Shown here piece by piece: positions 48,609 to 58,264 of a stretch of 64,000 nt of DNA. This DNA comes from Saprospiraceae bacterium (GTDB lineage: Bacteria > Bacteroidota > Bacteroidia > Chitinophagales > Saprospiraceae). Each line of letters begins with the position of its first letter. The stretch's first letter is position 1. The notes under the pieces are model-generated. The model saw only the letters and a program-made list of their open reading frames with translations. It did not search any database and was not told the DNA's origin. The DNA lies in NCBI GenBank assembly GCA_016715245.1, contig JADKAS010000004.1, positions 62,001 through 126,000 of the forward strand, in the 5' to 3' direction. Both the position numbers and the translations under genes were made by a program.

Positions 48609-49355
48609 ATGGCCACAGTAAAAGACCAAACCATTCAAGAAAAACTTATGGCTTTACACACTCTTCAGCAAGTTGATTCCAAACTTGATGAGATTTCAAT
48701 TTTAAAGGGAGAGTTGCCAATTGAAGTAAGTGACCTGGAAGATGAATTGTCAGGTATGCAAACCAGAATCACAAAGTTGGAAAATACCATAGGTGATCAG
48801 GAAAAAGAAATTCAGGCTCATCAAGCCAATATAAAACAATCAGAAGGTCTTATTGAAAAATATCAAAGACAATTGGATAATGTAAAAAATAATCGTGAAT
48901 TTGAAGCATTGACAAAAGAAATTGAACTTCAAAAACTTGAGATTCAATTGTCTCAGAAAAAAATGAAAGAAGCATCGATCGCAAAGGATACGAAAACAGA
49001 GGCCATGGATGCTATTCAGGCAAAATTGACAAACCGTCAAAAAGATCTCGAAAACAAAAAAGTTGAATTATCTAAAATTATTGAAAAAACAGAGAAAGAA
49101 GAGACAAAACTGGCTAAAGAATCTGATAAAGCTAAAAAAGATATTGATGATAGGATTCTGAAGTCTTATGAAAAAATTAGAAAAACATACAGGAATGGTT
49201 TAGCTGTTGTCAGTATCAACAGAGGAGCTTGTGGAGGATGTTTCAACAGGATCCCGCCACAATTACAAATAGAAGTAGGTATGATGAAAAAAATCATAGC
49301 CTGTGAACACTGTGGAAGAGTGCTCATTCCGGATGGGTTGGCCGATTCTGAATGA
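48609..49355 (+). CDS. Coiled-coil protein with C4 zinc ribbon (COG1579-like)
   Basis: 248 residues. Residues 10-185 form a long, highly charged coiled coil (heptads rich in Lys, Glu and Leu). The C-terminal zinc ribbon has CGGCFNRIPPQ and CEHCGRVLIPD, with four Cys at CxxC...CxxC. The family pairs with nif3 in many Bacteroidota and its role is not proven; nucleic-acid binding is suspected. It is 12 bases after nif3 and its 3' end overlaps the likely start of the TPR gene. Confidence 0.88.
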   Translation: MATVKDQTIQEKLMALHTLQQVDSKLDEISILKGELPIEVSDLEDELSGMQTRITKLENTIGDQEKEIQAHQANIKQSEGLIEKYQRQLDNVKNNREFEALTKEIELQKLEIQLSQKKMKEASIAKDTKTEAMDAIQAKLTNRQKDLENKKVELSKIIEKTEKEETKLAKESDKAKKDIDDRILKSYEKIRKTYRNGLAVVSINRGACGGCFNRIPPQLQIEVGMMKKIIACEHCGRVLIPDGLADSE

Positions 49356-50916
49356 TAGATTTTATATCGGATTAGAATTATATTCCGGTTCATATTTATT
49401 TTTTCAAAGATATCTTCTGAGAAGTGTAGTTATCATTTTTTTACTGTCAGGGAGTAATTTTCCAACCTGTTTTGGCCGTTTTTCTGAATATAAAGATGTA
49501 AATAAGAACTATTTCCAAATCAATCAACACGTATTGAACATTCAGAACAAAACCACTCATTTACTAATAAATGAGGCAATAAAGGACATATCTGAAAGAA
49601 AAATAAAAGAACCTAACAATAAAATATACGATTATCTGGAGAGCTACACCTGGTTTTTCACTTTGTTTATTCTTGAACAGGAAGACCAATATGTAAAAGC
49701 GTTATCGAAAAAAAAGAAACTGCTCCAAAACATTCAAAGCGGCGACAAAAATTCACCTTATTACCTTTTTTGTCAGGCAGAAATACTTCTACAAGGGGCA
49801 ACCATACATCTTCCGTTTACTGACAAAACCAAAGCTGCTTATGATGTATACGAAGCATATCAACTTCTTTCAGAAAATAAAAAAAAATTTCCCGATTTCC
49901 TGGAGAATAATAAAAGTCTGAGTATTATTCATGCTCTCGCTCAAAGTCTTCCATCATGGGTTCAAAAATTGTCGGGGATAAAAGGATCGATATCTCTTGG
50001 AACACAGCAGATAGAATCTCTGGTAAAAAACCTGAACAAATATCCTTTATTTAAAGAAGAAATTCTAAGCATTTATGTCTATATTTTGTTCTACACCAAA
50101 CATGAAAAAGAGAAAGCTTATCAGATTGTTAAAAACTATAAATTGGCTGACCCAAACAATCCCCTACTTATATTTTTAAGTGCAACCATAACGCATAAAA
50201 CAGGAAGAAATGATGAAGCAATCAGAATTCTGGAAAGCAGGAAAAAAATTTCAGGGCAACTTCCCTTTTATTATCTGGATTTTCTTTATGGCAAATATAA
50301 ACTCTGTCGATTAGACAAAGACGCAGATATTCATATGTTACAATTTGTCCATCATTTTGAAGGCAGACATTATATTAAAGAGGCTTATCAAAAATTGTAC
50401 TGGTACGAACTGATTTTTAAAAAGGACGTAAATAAACAAAAATTATATTTTGAAAAAATAAAAAATAAAGGCAATTCTCTTATCGATGAAGATATTCAAG
50501 CTTTGTCAGAAACAAAAACACCTGAAGTTGACCCGATCCTATTAAAGGCCCGATTACTATATGATGGTGGATATTATTCTACATCACAAAACCTGCTTAT
50601 TAACACTTCTTCAATATATTTTGCCAAAAAAGATCTTGAAGAATATAATTATCGTATTGCTAAAAATGCAGATGCCCTTAATCAAAACGCACTTGCTATC
50701 GTCTACTATAAAAATACAATATCGATGTCGACCGGAAAAAAATATTTTGCCTGTAGCGCTGCCCTGAGCCTTGGACTTATTTATGAAAAGGATAAAAAAT
50801 ATAGAAATGCCCGGGAATACCTCAATAAATGTCTTTCTTTACATCCTGAAGGATATAGTACAAGCCTTCACCAAAAAGCAAAAACTGTGTTGGCAAGGAT
50901 TCAAAATTTTAAATAA
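49333..50916 (+). CDS. TPR-type repeat protein with N-terminal membrane segment
   Basis: About 527 residues from ATG 49333, overlapping the zinc-ribbon gene by 23 bases; an earlier ATG at 49303 is in the same frame but overlaps more. A hydrophobic stretch (LLRSVVIIFLLSGSNFPTCF) about 30 residues in acts as signal or anchor. The rest is all helical with TPR-like units, such as YHRxxxA-type pairs near the end (ALSLGLIYEKDKKYRNAREYL). No named family recognised. Bacteroidota often place this type of protein next to nif3 and the zinc-ribbon gene. Start choice is uncertain. Confidence 0.65.
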   Translation: MGWPILNDRFYIGLELYSGSYLFFQRYLLRSVVIIFLLSGSNFPTCFGRFSEYKDVNKNYFQINQHVLNIQNKTTHLLINEAIKDISERKIKEPNNKIYDYLESYTWFFTLFILEQEDQYVKALSKKKKLLQNIQSGDKNSPYYLFCQAEILLQGATIHLPFTDKTKAAYDVYEAYQLLSENKKKFPDFLENNKSLSIIHALAQSLPSWVQKLSGIKGSISLGTQQIESLVKNLNKYPLFKEEILSIYVYILFYTKHEKEKAYQIVKNYKLADPNNPLLIFLSATITHKTGRNDEAIRILESRKKISGQLPFYYLDFLYGKYKLCRLDKDADIHMLQFVHHFEGRHYIKEAYQKLYWYELIFKKDVNKQKLYFEKIKNKGNSLIDEDIQALSETKTPEVDPILLKARLLYDGGYYSTSQNLLINTSSIYFAKKDLEEYNYRIAKNADALNQNALAIVYYKNTISMSTGKKYFACSAALSLGLIYEKDKKYRNAREYLNKCLSLHPEGYSTSLHQKAKTVLARIQNFK

Positions 50917-50935
50917 TTTTCTGGTTTTTTAAGAC

Positions 50936-52464
50936 CTAAAAATCAAATTTTATTCCTTGCGCCAATGGTAAATGAGTACTGTAATTAATCGTATTGGTTT
51001 GTCTGCGCATATACGCCTTCCAGCTATCAGAACCTGATTCACGACCTCCTCCTGTTTCCTTCTCTCCACCAAAAGCACCTCCGATTTCGGCACCGGATGT
51101 ACCTATGTTTATATTGGCAATACCACAGTCTGAACCCGCACAGGATAAAAATCTTTCTGCTTCTCTGAGATTGGTCGTCATCATAGCTGAAGATAAGCCC
51201 TGAGGAACGTCATTCTGAATCTGAATGGCGTTTTCTATAGTTCCACTGTACTTTATGAGGTATAATATAGGGGCAAATGTTTCTTCCTGAACAATGGCAA
51301 GCTCGTTTGTCGCTTCAACGATGGCAGGTTTAACATAACAACCACTTTCATACCCCTTCCCTTGTAATACCCCACCTTCAACAAGAATTTTGGCTCCTTG
51401 TTTTTTAGCTGCTGAAAGGGCATTCAAGTAATTTTCAACTGCCATTGAATCGATCAAAGGACCCACGTGATTTTTCGCATCCAACGGGTTTCCTATTCTG
51501 AGTTGTTTATAAGCTGCTGTCAACTTAGATTTAACCTGATTATACATACTTTCATGAACAATCAACCTTCGTGTTGTTGTGCATCTTTGACCGCATGTTC
51601 CTACAGCCCCAAACAATGCTCCAATTAAAACAAGATTTATATCTGCAGATTCTGTAACGATGACAGCGTTATTACCTCCTAACTCAAGCAAACTTTTCCC
51701 AAGTCTGCCTGCCACAGCTGAACCTACAATTTTACCCATTCTGGTACTGCCGGTTGCTGAAATAAGGGGAACTCTGTTATCGGTTGTCATCCATTCACCA
51801 ACTTTATAATCCCCAGTGATTATGTTACTTACACCTTCAGGTATTTTATTTGCCTTGAGAACTTTTTGAAGGATTGATTGACATGCTATCGCACAAAGCG
51901 GTGTTTTTCACTTGCTTTCCATATACATACATCACCACAAACTATGGCGATCATTGCATTCCATGACCAAACAGCCACCGGAAAATTAAAAGCTGAAATA
52001 ATACCTACGATTCCAAGTGGATGCCATTGTTCATACATTCTGTGTTTTGGCCTTTCAGAATGCATCGTCAAACCGTATAATTGTCTGGACAATCCAACTG
52101 CAAAATCACAAATATCAATCATTTCCTGCACTTCCCCCAAACCTTCCTGCAAAGATTTTCCCATTTCATAAGAGACCAATTTACCTAAAGGTTCTTTGTA
52201 TTTACGTAAATTTTCTCCATATTGTCTGACAATTTCACCACGTTTTGGCGCAGGCATTTCTCTCCAGGTTTCAAATGCTTTTAAAGCAGAATTCACCACT
52301 TTTTCGTATTCTTTTTTCGTAGTTACCGAAACACTACCAATCTTTTTACCATCCACTGGAGAATAAGAGGATAAATACGTCTTGCTGTCAGAAGATTTTT
52401 GTCCGGTCCAGGTACCGGCATTTGTTTTTTGTAATCCGAGGTTTTTTAAAAAGCTGGTATCCAT
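50936..52464 (-). CDS. ALDH7-type aldehyde dehydrogenase, frameshifted as read
   Basis: About 509 residues when repaired. The first 192 residues read well to WKASEK; then the frame is lost in a run of five A on the coding strand (five T at 51904-51908 of the given strand). Adding one A gives SEKTPLCAIACQSILQ and the frame stays open to 50936. Marks of the antiquitin/ALDH7 family follow: LLELGGNNAVIV with the catalytic Glu, GTCGQRCTTTRRLIVHE with the catalytic Cys, and FGGEKETGGGRESGSDSWK. ALDH7 enzymes oxidise aminoadipate semialdehyde and related aldehydes with NAD. Probably a sequencing error. Confidence 0.83.
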
Positions 52465-52511
52465 GTCAAATGGGAGTTTTATGAGTAATGATTAGAAAAA
52501 TTTGTGGAGTG

Positions 52512-52519
52512 CAAAAGTA
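52512..52519 (-). promoter_or_regulatory. Bacteroidota -7 box of the ALDH gene
   Basis: TACTTTTG on the minus strand, 47 bases before the ALDH ATG. It fits TAnnTTTG; no well-spaced -33. Confidence 0.35.
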
Positions 52520-52549
52520 ATCAATTTTTATTATATTATAAAAAAATTA

Positions 52550-52557
52550 TATATTTG
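52550..52557 (+). promoter_or_regulatory. Bacteroidota -7 box of the 52613 gene
   Basis: TATATTTG, an exact match, 55 bases before ATG 52613. The flanks are extremely AT-rich and have no TTG at -33 distance. Confidence 0.4.
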
Positions 52558-52612
52558 TACTTTCTTATATATTTAGTGTAATGAATACTATCAAATTATA
52601 AAAATGTAGTTT

Positions 52613-53206
52613 ATGAACCCAGTGTACAGAGAGGACGCAACTGAGTCCATTCAGAATATTTTGGCCAACATGGAAAACCAAAAAAAAGATTCATCAACCT
52701 CATGGATAATGGACAGAAAGCGCGAACTGGTAGAAAAAATGAAGGAAGATACTGACAATAAAGAATATCCTGTCATGTTAAATGCTTTATTGATTCTGTT
52801 ATTGTTTTCTTGCTTGTACCATATCTTTTTTAACGAAATGTATTATTTATCCATTGTAATGTTGGTTGCTCTGGGTTTCTATATTTTTGTGCTTAACAAA
52901 CTAAAAAATGCCATTCTAAAGCTTCAGGATGGCGAAAAAAGTATAGATCAGTATATGAATGATGGATATTTAATCAAAGATACCAGATTTACGGCTGTTA
53001 AATTTGCCTTCCTGATATTTTTCCCTATCATTTGTTTTTTATTGTACAGAATTGTTGAGGATACAACTTACTCACTTCCCTGGTGGCAATATTTAACTTC
53101 TGCCATAATCATCAGTAGTGTAGCCTGGTTAATGTTTTTTTCAGACGATCAAGTGTATCTCGATAACCTTGAAAGTGAAATAAAAGGATTGTCAGCTATA
53201 AGTTGA
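52613..53206 (+). CDS. Small membrane protein, unknown function
   Basis: 197 residues. The first 55 residues are charged and cytoplasmic. Two membrane helices (about 58-95) come next, a charged loop with KLQDGEKSIDQYMNDG, then two more helices (about 125-145 and 160-180), giving a four-helix protein. No motif of a known transporter or enzyme is seen. It converges with the DUF4290 gene (21-base gap) without a visible terminator hairpin. Confidence 0.65.
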   Translation: MNPVYREDATESIQNILANMENQKKDSSTSWIMDRKRELVEKMKEDTDNKEYPVMLNALLILLLFSCLYHIFFNEMYYLSIVMLVALGFYIFVLNKLKNAILKLQDGEKSIDQYMNDGYLIKDTRFTAVKFAFLIFFPIICFLLYRIVEDTTYSLPWWQYLTSAIIISSVAWLMFFSDDQVYLDNLESEIKGLSAIS

Positions 53207-53227
53207 TCCCAGGCTAACATTACATTA

Positions 53228-53926
53228 TTATCTTTTATTCTTCGAAGGTTTAAAATTAGTTCTCGTATTATTGAGTTTGTTTTTTGGTTTATTTCGATTC
53301 TGATTTTTATTGGAATTTCTTGAAGAAAAACTCTGAACGGGTTGAATGTTAATATGTTTGACCAGATTTTCAATCATATGATTGTCATCGATTTCTATCT
53401 GATGTCTTGATAATACACCTAAATCAGATTTAATGATTTCGTCATTTACAAAATGTTCCTTATTCCAGGTTCTGTAAGCCAGCTTCATATAGGACAATAT
53501 GGATTCTACATACCCTTGTTTAATCGGGCCCTCTTCCATCAATAAAGCCTTTTCAATCATCCTTCGGGTGATATATCCGTAATGTCTCCAGTTAAATTCG
53601 TGTTGGGTATAGGGAACTTTTTCCGGCACAAGGGCTGTATTTTCAAAAGTAGGCCTTTCGTTGCCGGGTACATCAACATCAATGTCAAAATCTGCCATTC
53701 GGAAAAAATGTCTCCACAATCTGTTTTTATATTCATTAATATTTTTTACAGGAGGGTTCATTTGTTGCATCATGTCGATAATTAATTCTGCGACAGCCTG
53801 TCTTTCTTCTTTATCTTCAATGTTTTTACAGTGAATGACCAACTTTTGAATAAACCGTCCGTATTCCGGGTAGTGAAGTTTGTCTCTTGTGCTGTTATAT
53901 TCAAGGCTTAACATGGGTATCGACAT
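53228..53926 (-). CDS. DUF4290 domain protein
   Basis: 232 residues, no signal peptide. The conserved N-terminal part runs from LEYNSTRDKLHYPEYGRFIQ to IKQGYVES, with PVKNINEYKNRLWRHFFRMADFDID and VPYTQHEFNWRHYGYITRRMIEKA, as in DUF4290. The C-terminal tail is very rich in Asn, Lys and Arg (residues 200-232) and probably disordered or nucleic-acid binding. It is the last gene of the glgA-like/DUF4270/glmS operon, 24 bases after glmS, as often in Bacteroidota. Function unknown. Confidence 0.85.
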   Translation of the reverse strand: MSIPMLSLEYNSTRDKLHYPEYGRFIQKLVIHCKNIEDKEERQAVAELIIDMMQQMNPPVKNINEYKNRLWRHFFRMADFDIDVDVPGNERPTFENTALVPEKVPYTQHEFNWRHYGYITRRMIEKALLMEEGPIKQGYVESILSYMKLAYRTWNKEHFVNDEIIKSDLGVLSRHQIEIDDNHMIENLVKHINIQPVQSFSSRNSNKNQNRNKPKNKLNNTRTNFKPSKNKR

Positions 53927-53950
53927 AAATATTTTTAATAATTATAAAAT

Positions 53951-55789
53951 TTATTCTACGGTTACTGACTTTGCCAGATTTCGCGGTTGATCCACATCAC
54001 ATCCTCTCATGACAGCAATGTGATAGGCTAAAAGCTGTAATGGAATTACAGACAACAAAGGTGTCAAAGGCTCCTCTGTTTCCGGAATTTCAACATAATA
54101 ATCAGACATTTCCTTAATTTTTTCTTCCCCTTCCGGAATAATGGATATCACTATTGCTTTTCTGGCTTTGACTTCCTGAATATTACTGATTACCTTTTCA
54201 TACGCTGATTGATTCGTAGCTATGATGATGACAGGCATATTTTCATCGATGAGTGCAATGGGTCCGTGTTTCATCTCTGCAGCCGGATATCCTTCTGCGT
54301 GTATGTAGGATATTTCTTTTAATTTAAGTGCCCCTTCGAGTGCTACCGGAAAATTATAACCTCTTCCCAAATACAATGAATTGCTTACATCTTTTATTTC
54401 AGAAGCTATAAATCTTATTTTTTCATTTTGTTTCAACACTTTTTCGACCTTGCCGGGGATGGCTTCCAAAGCGTTTAAAAGTCTTCTGAAATAATCTTCT
54501 GTAATGGTACCTTTTTTATACCCAAGATTGAGTGCCATCAAGGTTAATACGGTAATCTGACTTGTAAATGCTTTCGTTGAAGCAACACCGATTTCCGGTC
54601 CGGCATGAATATAAGAACCACAGTGAGTGATTCTGGCAATAGAAGAACCCACCACATTAACTATTCCATAAATAAGAGCTCCCTTTTCTTTAGCGAGCTC
54701 TAAAGCAGCCAATGTATCTGCTGTTTCTCCTGATTGAGAAAGTGCTATGACAACGTCATCTTCATGAATAATGGGATTTCTGTATCTCAATTCTGATGCG
54801 TATTCAACCTCAGCAGGAATTCTGGCCAACTCTTCGAAAAGATATTCTCCGACCAAAGCTGAATGCCATGAGGTACCACAAGCGGCAAAAATTATTCTTT
54901 TGGCGTGGAGTATTCTGTTGAAATATTGCTGCATTCCACCTACCAGCACCCATCCTTCTGCTGCATTCAACCTACCCCGCATACTTTCTTTTATGGTGGT
55001 AGGTTGCTGGTAAATTTCTTTGAGCATGTAGTGGTCAAACCCCTCTTTTTCAAGTTCATCAAGTTTGAGATCCAGTTCATGAATGGTAGGAAATTTAACC
55101 TCATTATGCAGGTTTTTTACTTCGTATTTACCGTTGCGGTGAATCGCAACAATTTCTTCATCATTCAGATAAACCACTTTATTTGTATACTTTATGATAG
55201 GCGTGGCGTCAGATGCAAGAAACAATTCTTCATCTCCTATTCCCAGTACGAGGGGACTTGATTTCCTGGCCCCGACGATCATATCCGGATTTTGTTCGTC
55301 CATTACAACAATCGAATAGGCACCAACTACATTAAGCAGCGCTTTTCTAACAGCTTCATCCAAAGCAAGATCATCTCTTTTCTGATATTCTTCTATAAGG
55401 TGAACCAAAACTTCCGTGTCCGTTTCACTTATAAATTCGTGTCCAAGTTTTTGTAAAGCTTTTTTTAAAGTAGCATAATTTTCAATGATACCATTGTGAA
55501 TCAATGCTAATCTTTTATTTCCCGAAAGATGAGGGTGCGCATTTATATCGTTGGGTTCGCCATGTGTAGCCCATCTCGTATGTCCGATACCCGTAGTACC
55601 GGAAACATTGTATTCCTGTACCGCTTCTTCCAAATTTGAAACCTTACCCTTTTTTTTAACAACCATAATTCTATCAGATAAAATAGAAACCCCGGCGCTA
55701 TCGTATCCTCTGTATTCAAGTCTTTTTAATCCTTCTACAATAATTGGATACGCTTCCTTTTTACCAATGTATGCTACAATGCCACACAT
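53951..55789 (-). CDS. glmS: Glutamine--fructose-6-phosphate aminotransferase (isomerising)
   Basis: 612 residues, normal length. The N-terminal MCGIVAYIG gives Cys2 as glutaminase nucleophile once Met is removed; GIGHTRWATHGEPND and HNGIIENY are also present. The two SIS domains have AACGTSWHSALVGEY, ALSQSGETADT and EGYPAAEMKHGPIALI, and the C-terminus ends LAKSVTVE as usual. It makes glucosamine 6-phosphate for peptidoglycan and LPS. It lies 9 bases after DUF4270 in the operon. No glmS ribozyme or riboswitch is visible. Confidence 0.97.
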   Translation of the reverse strand: MCGIVAYIGKKEAYPIIVEGLKRLEYRGYDSAGVSILSDRIMVVKKKGKVSNLEEAVQEYNVSGTTGIGHTRWATHGEPNDINAHPHLSGNKRLALIHNGIIENYATLKKALQKLGHEFISETDTEVLVHLIEEYQKRDDLALDEAVRKALLNVVGAYSIVVMDEQNPDMIVGARKSSPLVLGIGDEELFLASDATPIIKYTNKVVYLNDEEIVAIHRNGKYEVKNLHNEVKFPTIHELDLKLDELEKEGFDHYMLKEIYQQPTTIKESMRGRLNAAEGWVLVGGMQQYFNRILHAKRIIFAACGTSWHSALVGEYLFEELARIPAEVEYASELRYRNPIIHEDDVVIALSQSGETADTLAALELAKEKGALIYGIVNVVGSSIARITHCGSYIHAGPEIGVASTKAFTSQITVLTLMALNLGYKKGTITEDYFRRLLNALEAIPGKVEKVLKQNEKIRFIASEIKDVSNSLYLGRGYNFPVALEGALKLKEISYIHAEGYPAAEMKHGPIALIDENMPVIIIATNQSAYEKVISNIQEVKARKAIVISIIPEGEEKIKEMSDYYVEIPETEEPLTPLLSVIPLQLLAYHIAVMRGCDVDQPRNLAKSVTVE

Positions 55790-55798
55790 AAATATTTT

Positions 55799-57172
55799 TT
55801 ATTTAGATGTAAAGTTAACTTTTATTCTCATTTTATATTGATCGTGATTGGCTCCATATATTACCGATCTTTGAATATATTCATTCTGGTTTGGAACAGA
55901 GAGGTAAAGCTCAGGAGCTATCGTTGGATCTTTTAGTATATCTTTGACATGATTGGTAATATTCATTGTATACGTCACTTTACCATTTTTCTCAACCTTT
56001 TTACCGCCAAATACCGTTTCCAGATATTCTGGTGCGTAAATATCGGAAATCCATTTAAATTTTCCGTTTTTATCTTTTGTTTCAGCAACCATCTGTCTCA
56101 ATGCACCATATTCACCGGGTGTACCGGATGAAATGTCGGCTGTCACTATCAATTGAACATAGTTGACAATTTTATCTTTGAAAATATCCAGTTTGGGCAT
56201 TTTGACCAAAATTTTCGGACCTTCAAAACCCTGGATATAACATATTTTATCCGCTAAAACAGAATCCTGTACAGTTTTTTCTACTAAAGAACCTGTAAAA
56301 TCTCTTTGCACCTTGTTTACAAATCTTCTGTTTATGGAATAATTATATACTTTTTTGAGTGTGTCAGATTCTGTGTAATACATGATCATTTTGTTACTTA
56401 CACTACTGGATAAGCCCACCGTTGAAAAATTGAACCCTAACATGGCATTATCGTTCTGAGGAAGTAGTTGAATATAAACTCCCTTTAATACTTCATTAAA
56501 AACTGAATCTTTTTTGGAAGCAGTTGTATCAGAAAGCAATTGTTGTCCAAATTCTCCTGAAAGTCTTATACGCATTTGTGGTAATTGTTTTATTGATTTA
56601 CCATCAATATGGTTGGTTATCCTTACTGAATCCTTAGGTTTCAATGTCAAAATTGTATCAGCAAGTTTTTCTCCGTAAGTAATATCTACATCAGACGAAA
56701 TGCTGTCTCCGGCAGGCAATTTGTTTTCAAGTTTTGACACCAAAGCCCTAAAAGATGTATTGATATTTCCGTAAGTGCCCACTGTATCATAGGTCAGCAC
56801 TAAAACAAGAGAATCAAATTTTAGTGGTTTTTTACCAAAGGGATAATTAGGGGGGCTGGCAGAATTTATATTAAATGATATTGCCAATTCAGACCTTAGT
56901 TGCCCAAAAGTATTATCGTCAAGATTTCCCAAACAAACAAGCCTTTTCCCGGTATTTAAAGAGTCAAAAGCAGTAAATGGTCCGGTATATATATTTGAAG
57001 AGGTGAGCTGAACCTGTTCAGTATAATCCAAAAGTATGGTATTGTCATCCAACAAATCAGAACCTACCAATATTTCATCCTGACATGATATTAACATGAA
57101 ACCAAACAGAAGCATTACCATGTAAATGTGCAAGGATGTCAAACCTCTAAACTTTGAAAAAAATTTCAACAT
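55799..57172 (-). CDS. DUF4270 domain lipoprotein
   Basis: 457 residues. The lipobox LISC places the lipidated Cys near residue 30. The conserved beginning DEILVGSDLLDDNTILLDYTEQ and the frequent Asp/Ser-rich beta segments (FDSLVLVLTYDTVGTYGN) match DUF4270, surface-located proteins of Bacteroidota with unknown function. It lies 19 bases after the glycogen synthase-like gene and 9 before glmS, a common order in the phylum. Probably exported to the outer membrane. Confidence 0.85.
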   Translation of the reverse strand: MLKFFSKFRGLTSLHIYMVMLLFGFMLISCQDEILVGSDLLDDNTILLDYTEQVQLTSSNIYTGPFTAFDSLNTGKRLVCLGNLDDNTFGQLRSELAISFNINSASPPNYPFGKKPLKFDSLVLVLTYDTVGTYGNINTSFRALVSKLENKLPAGDSISSDVDITYGEKLADTILTLKPKDSVRITNHIDGKSIKQLPQMRIRLSGEFGQQLLSDTTASKKDSVFNEVLKGVYIQLLPQNDNAMLGFNFSTVGLSSSVSNKMIMYYTESDTLKKVYNYSINRRFVNKVQRDFTGSLVEKTVQDSVLADKICYIQGFEGPKILVKMPKLDIFKDKIVNYVQLIVTADISSGTPGEYGALRQMVAETKDKNGKFKWISDIYAPEYLETVFGGKKVEKNGKVTYTMNITNHVKDILKDPTIAPELYLSVPNQNEYIQRSVIYGANHDQYKMRIKVNFTSK

Positions 57173-57191
57173 AATTGTAAAACTGACTGGA

Positions 57192-58004
57192 TTATTTTTC
57201 TAAAATGGAATGATAAAATTCTAACATGGAATTGGTCACTTCATCAACACCTTCCACATGATCCAAATATCGCAAATTACCTTCTTTCGCATGTTGTAAA
57301 ACGAAATCATTTACATTTTCGTTGCCTGCTGTAATGCCATCAGCGTAATGAATGGCTCCCTGATGAAGATCTATGATACCATTATTATTAAATACTTCCA
57401 GATTTTTAGCTTCCAGATCGTTAATAACGGCGATATTCATAAAGTTATTGGTAAATGTTTTTCCGAGGCCGTCTTCATAAATAGAGTAAATAATTTTGGC
57501 ATCTCTGAAAACCGGATCGTTTTTATATGCCTCTTTTATATAAAGTGGAATGAGGCTGGTCATCTGTCCGTGCAAATGTACAATGTCAGGCGCCCAACCA
57601 AATTTTTTAACAGTTTCCATTACCCCTTTGCAGAAAAAAACCAGTCTTTCCTGATTATCATCAAAAGCATTGCCTTCTTCATCATAAAACACTGCTTTCC
57701 TTTTAAAGAACTCCTCATTGTCTAAAAAATAAACCTGCAACCTTGCTCCCGGCAAAGAAGCTACTTTGATAATCAATGGATAATCTTCATCATCAACAAT
57801 AATATTCATTCCGGATAGTCTTACAACCTCGTGGAGTCTGTGCCTCCTTTCATTGATAATACCAAACTTGGGCATCAAAACTCTGAACTCAAAACCTTTA
57901 TCGTGGGCAACGGATGGAATTTTTCTTGCAATATCCGAAAGGATAGATAATTCAGTATACGGGTTTAATTCCTGGGTAACAAAAAGAATTTTCGTTTTAC
58001 TCAT
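57192..58004 (-). CDS. Glycogen/starch synthase N-terminal-domain protein (GT5-like, short)
   Basis: 270 residues. The N-terminal GT5 pattern is visible: ILFVTQELNPYTELSILSDIARKIP, FRVLMPKFGIINERRHRLHEV, FFCKGVMETVKKFGWAPDIVHLHGQM and IIYSIYEDGLGKTF. Only the first Rossmann domain is present, while a full GlgA has about 480 residues with a second C-terminal domain holding ADP-binding motifs. The short form is usual in Bacteroidota and is annotated as glycogen synthase there, but its activity by sequence alone is uncertain. It is the first gene of the operon with DUF4270, glmS and DUF4290. Confidence 0.8.
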   Translation of the reverse strand: MSKTKILFVTQELNPYTELSILSDIARKIPSVAHDKGFEFRVLMPKFGIINERRHRLHEVVRLSGMNIIVDDEDYPLIIKVASLPGARLQVYFLDNEEFFKRKAVFYDEEGNAFDDNQERLVFFCKGVMETVKKFGWAPDIVHLHGQMTSLIPLYIKEAYKNDPVFRDAKIIYSIYEDGLGKTFTNNFMNIAVINDLEAKNLEVFNNNGIIDLHQGAIHYADGITAGNENVNDFVLQHAKEGNLRYLDHVEGVDEVTNSMLEFYHSILEK

Positions 58005-58036
58005 TGAGCGATTTTACTTTTTTACAAAAAAGAGCA

Positions 58037-58069
58037 CAAAGATAATACAAATTTTTTATTATTTTGCAA
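58037..58069 (-). promoter_or_regulatory. Promoter of the glgA-like/DUF4270/glmS/DUF4290 operon
   Basis: On the minus strand TTG (58067-58069), a 22-base spacer and TATCTTTG (58037-58044) fit the -33/-7 pattern. The leader to the ATG at 58004 would be about 25 bases. Confidence 0.55.
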
Positions 58070-58077
58070 GAAAACAA

Positions 58078-58100
58078 GCATTATTATAATATTATAATGC
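58078..58100. repeat. AT-rich inverted repeat upstream of the glmS operon
   Basis: GCATTAT (58078-58084) pairs with ATAATGC (58094-58100) around a 9-base AT loop. It lies just upstream of the -33 element and may be an operator; AT-rich chance match is also possible. Confidence 0.25.
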
Positions 58101-58264
58101 AGTATTTTCTATTTTTTGTAAAATATTTGGCAAAAACGCCATTTATTTTTAAATTATTTTGCTAGATATATATTACCAAAAATAATATATTATTAATTCA
58201 AATCCAGTCAAAGATATGACCTTCTTTCCTGAGAAAAAACGACAAGAGGAAGGTTTATAAGTCT

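Noticed and set aside
53951..55850. Possible glmS ribozyme upstream of glmS
   Set aside because: The upstream gap is 9 bases and filled by the end of DUF4270; no ribozyme core seen.
58201..58262. Imperfect inverted repeat near ACCTTC/GAAGGT
   Set aside because: Only six paired bases across a long loop with mismatches; not convincing as terminator or operator.
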